10,007 nucleotides of DNA, from the NCBI GenBank assembly GCA_003170375.1, contig PMZN01000126.1:4988-14994 (forward strand), read 5' to 3'. The position numbers and the translations under genes are program-made. Positions 5,951 to 10,007 of the stretch are shown piece after piece. The notes beneath the pieces were generated by a model, which made no database searches, had not been told where the DNA came from, and saw only the letters and a program-made list of their open reading frames with translations. The DNA comes from Acidimicrobiaceae bacterium (GTDB lineage: Bacteria > Actinomycetota > Acidimicrobiia > Acidimicrobiales > Bog-793). Numbering within the stretch: position 1 is the first letter of the stretch; each line of letters starts with the position of its first letter.

Positions 5951-8900
5951 GTGGACGTACGTCAATGGGTCTGCGTCGATGGCAACGAGGCCGCTGCCCG
6001 CGTCGCCTACGCCCTTTCGGAGGTGATCGCGATCTACCCGATCACGCCGGCGTCCCCGATGGGCGAGTACGCCGACGACTGGGCAACGGCGGGCAAAGAG
6101 AACCTCTGGGGCCAAGTGCCCGACGTCATCGAGATGCAGTCTGAAGCCGGCGCGGCGGGCACCCTTCACGGTGCTTTGCAAAAGGGGGCTCTGGCCACCA
6201 CATTCACCGCGTCGCAGGGTCTCTTGTTGATGGTGCCCAACATGTTCAAGATCGCCGGAGAGCTGACTCCGGCGGTGATTCACGTCGCCGCCCGCACCGT
6301 GGCGACTCATGCCCTGTCGATCTTCGGCGACCACTCTGACGTGATGCACGCCCGGACCACCGGTTTTGCCATGCTGGCGGCCAGCTCGGTCCAAGAAGCC
6401 CACGACTTCGCTCTGGTCGCCCACGCTGCCACGTTGAAGTCACGTGTACCTTTCCTCCACTTCTTCGACGGATTCCGGACTTCCCATGAGCTGGCAAAGA
6501 TCGCCCTGCTCTCGGGCGAGGACATGGCCGCGCTCATCGACGACGACGAAATCATCGAGTTCCGCCGCCGGGGGATGAACCCCGACACACCCGACGTGCG
6601 GGGCACTGCGCAGAACCCGGACGTGTTCTTCCAGGCTCGTGAAGCATCTAATCCCTACTACCTCGCCGTCCCTGGGATCGTGCAGGCAACGATGGACTCT
6701 CTCGCTCAGAGAACAGGGCGCTCGTACAGCCTCGCCGAGTATCACGGTGCTCCCGATGCCGAGCGGGTCCTCGTGCTCATGGGCTCCGGCGTCGGCGCCG
6801 CACGCGAGGCGGTCGACGCCCTCGTCAACGCCGGCGAGCGGGTGGGTCTGGTAACCCTTCGCCTCTACCGACCCTTCCCGGCTGAACAGTTCATCTCCGC
6901 CCTGCCACCGGGCGTCCGGTCAATCGCCGTGCTCGACCGGACCAAAGAGCCAGGTGCCGTCGGTGAGCCTCTTTACCTCGACGTCCGCACGGCCGTGGAC
7001 GAAGCGATGGAAGACGCCGAGGCGCCCTTCAGCCAACGGCCGCGCATCATCGGGGGCCGCTACGGGCTTTCCTCCAAGGAGTTCACGCCTCCGATGGCCA
7101 AGGCAGTCCTCGACGAGCTGAAGGCCGACCGGCCCAAGCGCCAATTCACCGTTGGGATCTTCGACGACGTGACCTCGCTCAGCCTTCCCTGGGACCGGGA
7201 TTTCCGTCCACCGCGGCCGGCCGGCGAAGTCCAGGCCGTCTTCTTCGGGCTGGGGTCGGACGGCACCGTCGGCGCCAACAAGAACAGCGCGAAGATCATC
7301 GTCGACGCGACCGACAACTTCGTGCAGGGTTACTTCGTGTACGACTCCAAGAAGTCGGGCGCCATGACCGCTTCGCACCTGCGATTCGGACCCGAGCCCA
7401 TCAACTCGACCTACCTCGTGAGCGACGCCGACTTCGTCGCCTGCCATCAGTTCGGGCTGCTCAACCGCGTCGACATCCTCGATGTGGCAAGAGACGGCGC
7501 GATCTTCCTTCTCAACAGCCCTTACGGGTCCCCTGAGGTGTGGGACCGGCTACCGGGCAAGGTGCAACGCCAGCTGCAGGACAAGCACATTCAGTTCTGG
7601 GTGGTCGACGCCAACAAGGTCGCTGCGGAGGCCCAGCTCGGCAACCGGATCAACACAGTGATGCAGCCGTGCTTCTTCGCCCTTTCGGGAATACTGCCAG
7701 CCGACGAGGCGGTGGCCGAGATCAAGGCCTCGGTCACCAAGGCCTACGGCAAGCGGGGTCACACCATCGTGGACCGCAACTTCGCCGCCATCGACGCGGC
7801 GCTTGCCAACCTCGTCCAGGTGGAGATTCCCGAAGAGACTGCCCCTGGCGGATCGATCGGCGTCGCGGTCCCCGAATCGGCCCCGGACTTCGTCAAGCAC
7901 GTGACCTCGATGCTCATGGACGGCAGGGGTGACCTGTTGCCGGTGTCCGCTCTTCCGGCCGATGGACGCTTTCCGTCCGGGACGACTCGCTACGAGAAGC
8001 GAGCCATCGCGCTCGAGATGCCGATATGGGATCCGGACATATGCATCGACTGCGGCAAGTGCACGATCGTCTGCCCGCATGCTGTCATCCGCATGAAGGT
8101 GTTCACCCCCGAAGTGCTCGCCGGGGCTCCTGACGGGTTCTTGTCCAAGCCCTTCCGTTCCAAGGATCTCCCCGGTCACCACATGGCCATCGCTGTCGCC
8201 GCTGACGACTGCACCGGCTGCGGGGTCTGCGTCGACGTGTGCCCCGCGAAGTCCAAGACCGAGGCCAAGCACAAGTCCATCAACATGGAGCCTGCGCTCG
8301 TCCACCGCGACCGGCTGCGGGAGCACTGGGACTTCTTCCTGTCCATCCCGGAGCTGGACCGCTCCCTGCTGCCCCACGATTCGGTGAAGGGCTCCCAGGC
8401 TCTTCAGCCGCTGTTCGAGTTCTCCGGAGCTTGCGACGGCTGTGGGGAGACGCCGTACCTGAAGCTGGCCAGCCAGCTGTTCGGGGACCGCATGCTGGTG
8501 GCCAATGCGACCGGCTGCTCGTCTATCTACGGAGGCAACCTACCGACGACTCCTTGGGCCGTAAATGCCGAAGGGCGCGGCCCGGCATGGGGCAACTCGC
8601 TGTTCGAGGACAACGCCGAGTTCGGTCTGGGCATCCGGCTCGGTCTCGAGGCGCAGCAGGTAAGGGCTCGCGCGCTTCTCGTCACGCTCGCCGGGGAGGT
8701 TGGCCAGGATCTGGCCACCTCGATCCTGGATGCCGATCAAGATGAGGAGGAGGCCGTGTTCGCCCAACGGCGACGTGTCGCGAAGCTCGACGGGGAACTG
8801 GGCCGGCTGGCTGGTTCCGACGACGCTGTTGGCTTGCGCGCACGCCATCTCCTCGCCTTGACCAGCGCGCTGGTCCGCAAGAGCGTATGGATCTTCGGCG

Positions 8901-9601
8901 GTGACGGCTGGGCCTACGACATCGGCTTCGGTGGGCTCGACCATGTCCTTTCCTCCGGCCGCAACGTCAACATCCTCGTGCTCGACACCGAGGTCTACTC
9001 GAATACCGGTGGCCAGGCGTCCAAGGCCACCCAACGCGGCGCAATGGCCAAGTTCGCCGCGGCCGGCAAAGAGTCGGCCAAGAAGGACCTCGGTGCGGTG
9101 GCTCGCTCGTACGGCAACGTGTACGTCGCTCAGATCTCCATGGGGGCAAACGACACCCAAGCAACCAAGGCTCTGCTCGAGGCCGACGCGTATCCCGGAC
9201 CCTCGCTGGTCATCGCCTACTCGACCTGCATTGCCCACGGCATTGACATGTCCAAGTCGATGACGCACCAGAAGGATGCTGTCCGCTCCGGCTACTGGCC
9301 CCTGTACCGGTTCCATCCGTCGCAAGCCGAGGAGGGACAACCCTTCCAGCTCGACTCCAAGGCGCCATCGATCCCGCTCGCCGAGTTCGTCGCCACCGAG
9401 GCCCGTTATGCCACCTTGGCCCGGACCTACCCTCACCAGGCGGCTCGCCTGGCCGCGCTGGCACAAGCCGACGTGACCGAGCGGTGGCGGTACTACGAGC
9501 AGTTGGCTTCCGTGCAACGGACCGTTCCCAAGGTCGCGTCCGACGTGGGACCCGAAGTGGACTCCGATGCTGAAGATCGCGACGACGAGGAGGTCGAGTG
9601 A
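5951..9601 (+). CDS. nifJ: Pyruvate:ferredoxin (flavodoxin) oxidoreductase, single-chain
   Basis: Interconverts pyruvate + CoA and acetyl-CoA + CO2, passing electrons to ferredoxin or flavodoxin; cytoplasmic. 1216 residues, near the 1232 of the Desulfovibrio africanus enzyme, with all domains fused. Pyruvate-binding domain with YPITPASPMGEY (Thr32), Glu65 and Arg115; transketolase-like domain II to about 400; gamma domain with FFGLGSDGTVGANKN (about 431-445); a two-cluster ferredoxin insert with Cys698/701/704/708 and Cys754/757/760/764; then the TPP domain with GDGWAYDIGFGG and YSNTGGQ (Asn1018). Cys828, Cys831, Cys856 and Cys1093 match the proximal cluster ligands, so all three [4Fe-4S] clusters can form. 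The last 20 or so residues are a very acidic tail whose codons also supply the ribosome-binding site of the next gene. It starts at a GTG after AAGGAGG. No clear promoter is visible in the 85-bp divergent region. The reaction could run either way; nothing here shows direction. Confidence 0.97.
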   Translation: MDVRQWVCVDGNEAAARVAYALSEVIAIYPITPASPMGEYADDWATAGKENLWGQVPDVIEMQSEAGAAGTLHGALQKGALATTFTASQGLLLMVPNMFKIAGELTPAVIHVAARTVATHALSIFGDHSDVMHARTTGFAMLAASSVQEAHDFALVAHAATLKSRVPFLHFFDGFRTSHELAKIALLSGEDMAALIDDDEIIEFRRRGMNPDTPDVRGTAQNPDVFFQAREASNPYYLAVPGIVQATMDSLAQRTGRSYSLAEYHGAPDAERVLVLMGSGVGAAREAVDALVNAGERVGLVTLRLYRPFPAEQFISALPPGVRSIAVLDRTKEPGAVGEPLYLDVRTAVDEAMEDAEAPFSQRPRIIGGRYGLSSKEFTPPMAKAVLDELKADRPKRQFTVGIFDDVTSLSLPWDRDFRPPRPAGEVQAVFFGLGSDGTVGANKNSAKIIVDATDNFVQGYFVYDSKKSGAMTASHLRFGPEPINSTYLVSDADFVACHQFGLLNRVDILDVARDGAIFLLNSPYGSPEVWDRLPGKVQRQLQDKHIQFWVVDANKVAAEAQLGNRINTVMQPCFFALSGILPADEAVAEIKASVTKAYGKRGHTIVDRNFAAIDAALANLVQVEIPEETAPGGSIGVAVPESAPDFVKHVTSMLMDGRGDLLPVSALPADGRFPSGTTRYEKRAIALEMPIWDPDICIDCGKCTIVCPHAVIRMKVFTPEVLAGAPDGFLSKPFRSKDLPGHHMAIAVAADDCTGCGVCVDVCPAKSKTEAKHKSINMEPALVHRDRLREHWDFFLSIPELDRSLLPHDSVKGSQALQPLFEFSGACDGCGETPYLKLASQLFGDRMLVANATGCSSIYGGNLPTTPWAVNAEGRGPAWGNSLFEDNAEFGLGIRLGLEAQQVRARALLVTLAGEVGQDLATSILDADQDEEEAVFAQRRRVAKLDGELGRLAGSDDAVGLRARHLLALTSALVRKSVWIFGGDGWAYDIGFGGLDHVLSSGRNVNILVLDTEVYSNTGGQASKATQRGAMAKFAAAGKESAKKDLGAVARSYGNVYVAQISMGANDTQATKALLEADAYPGPSLVIAYSTCIAHGIDMSKSMTHQKDAVRSGYWPLYRFHPSQAEEGQPFQLDSKAPSIPLAEFVATEARYATLARTYPHQAARLAALAQADVTERWRYYEQLASVQRTVPKVASDVGPEVDSDAEDRDDEEVE
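9587..9593 (+). promoter_or_regulatory. Ribosome-binding site inside the nifJ 3' end
   Basis: GAGGAGG sits seven bases before the ATG at 9601 and is read as Asp-Glu-Glu-Val codons of the acidic NifJ tail. With the TGATG stop/start overlap, it points to coupled translation of the two proteins. Confidence 0.7.
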
Positions 9602-10007
9602 TGGCAGGGCCAGGCTCAGTGGACCTGAGGACCACCTATCTGGGTCTCCAGTTGTCGTCGCCGATCGTCGCATCGGCAGGACCGCTAACTCGCGACGCCG
9701 ACGGGGCCAAGGCGCTCGCCGACGCTGGGGTGGGCGCCCTCGTCCTGCCGTCACTGTTCGAGGAGGAGATAGTCGCCGAGGAGGTCGGGCTGTCATTTGC
9801 CCTCGAAGCCGGGAGCGAGCACTTCGCCGAGGCGCTCGACTACTTTCCAACCGTCACGAACTTCACCAGCACGGCCGACCGATACCTGGAGCTGCTCGAA
9901 GAGACCAAGAAGGCGGTTGAGGTCCCCGTCGTCGCCAGTCTGAACGCTTCGTCCACTGGTGGTTGGATGCGTTACGCCAAGCTTCTCGCGGAGGCCGGCG
10001 CGGATGC
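9601..10007 (+). CDS. Dihydroorotate-dehydrogenase-like protein, N-terminal part (runs off the right edge)
   Basis: 135 complete codons are visible; the gene continues past the window. The start MAGPGSVDLRTTYLGLQL, then SPIVASAGPLTR, ALVLPSLFEEEI and PVVASLNASSTGGW, match the N-terminal half of the flavin TIM barrel of the DHOD-like group, a sister group to the pyrimidine enzyme PyrD. I would not call it pyrD. Members of this group are often found beside nifJ in bacteria, and their reaction is not established to my knowledge. The ATG overlaps the nifJ TGA by one base (TGATG) and has GAGGAGG seven bases upstream, so the two genes form an operon with coupled translation. An FMN-dependent redox role together with NifJ or ferredoxin is plausible inference. 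The active-site base and the C-terminal half are outside the window. Confidence 0.85.
   Translation, partial: MAGPGSVDLRTTYLGLQLSSPIVASAGPLTRDADGAKALADAGVGALVLPSLFEEEIVAEEVGLSFALEAGSEHFAEALDYFPTVTNFTSTADRYLELLEETKKAVEVPVVASLNASSTGGWMRYAKLLAEAGAD

Noticed and set aside
7550..8377. Minus-strand open frame of 275 codons opposite the NifJ ferredoxin region
   Set aside because: It is a complement of GC-biased codons with no recognisable domain; the plus strand carries both ferredoxin motifs.
8540..9850. Minus-strand open frame of 436 codons opposite nifJ and the DHOD-like gene
   Set aside because: It is fully antisense to strongly conserved coding sequence, has no family-like motifs, and is Gly/Arg/Leu-rich as expected from the complement of GC-biased codons.

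Overview
The window is gene-dense, high-GC bacterial DNA with strong G/C bias at third codon positions. A secreted protein built from Cys-Trp-Ala-Val-Gly repeats, a YiiM-type MOSC protein, mixed Shine-Dalgarno and apparently leaderless starts, and the GC bias together suggest an actinobacterium. An uncultured soil or sediment lineage such as Acidimicrobiia is possible, but that placement is inference; no rRNA or other marker is present.

Layout. The left two thirds read on the minus strand. From right to left they hold a YbaK/EbsC-type aminoacyl-tRNA deacylase (5365-5865), phosphoenolpyruvate carboxylase (2386-5280), a MOSC-domain protein (1530-2207), a secreted seven-repeat protein (258-1466), and the first 42 codons of an unrecognised gene that leaves the window at base 1. 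The right third reads on the plus strand. A full-length single-chain pyruvate:ferredoxin oxidoreductase (nifJ, 5951-9601) overlaps by one base a dihydroorotate-dehydrogenase-like gene (9601 onward, cut by the window end). The two blocks diverge from an 85-bp region at 5866-5950. No tRNA, rRNA, CRISPR array, insertion sequence or phage gene was seen, and no gene-free stretch exceeds 300 bases.

How the genes relate. NifJ interconverts pyruvate and acetyl-CoA + CO2 with ferredoxin, and PEP carboxylase makes oxaloacetate from PEP. The window therefore carries two enzymes of the pyruvate/PEP/oxaloacetate node, divergently placed. The DHOD-like protein is translationally coupled to NifJ, and its role is not established. 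The tRNA deacylase, MOSC protein and secreted protein look like independent housekeeping or accessory genes.

The most notable non-coding signal is a TANNNT hexamer 6-8 nt before the start codon of three minus-strand genes that lack a Shine-Dalgarno sequence, and before an internal GTG of ppc. This is the geometry of leaderless transcripts and suggests separate promoters for these genes despite their shared orientation. Nothing in the window is clearly a new defence or mobile system. The least explained items are the seven-repeat secreted protein, the nifJ-coupled DHOD-like gene and the palindromes between ppc and the MOSC gene.
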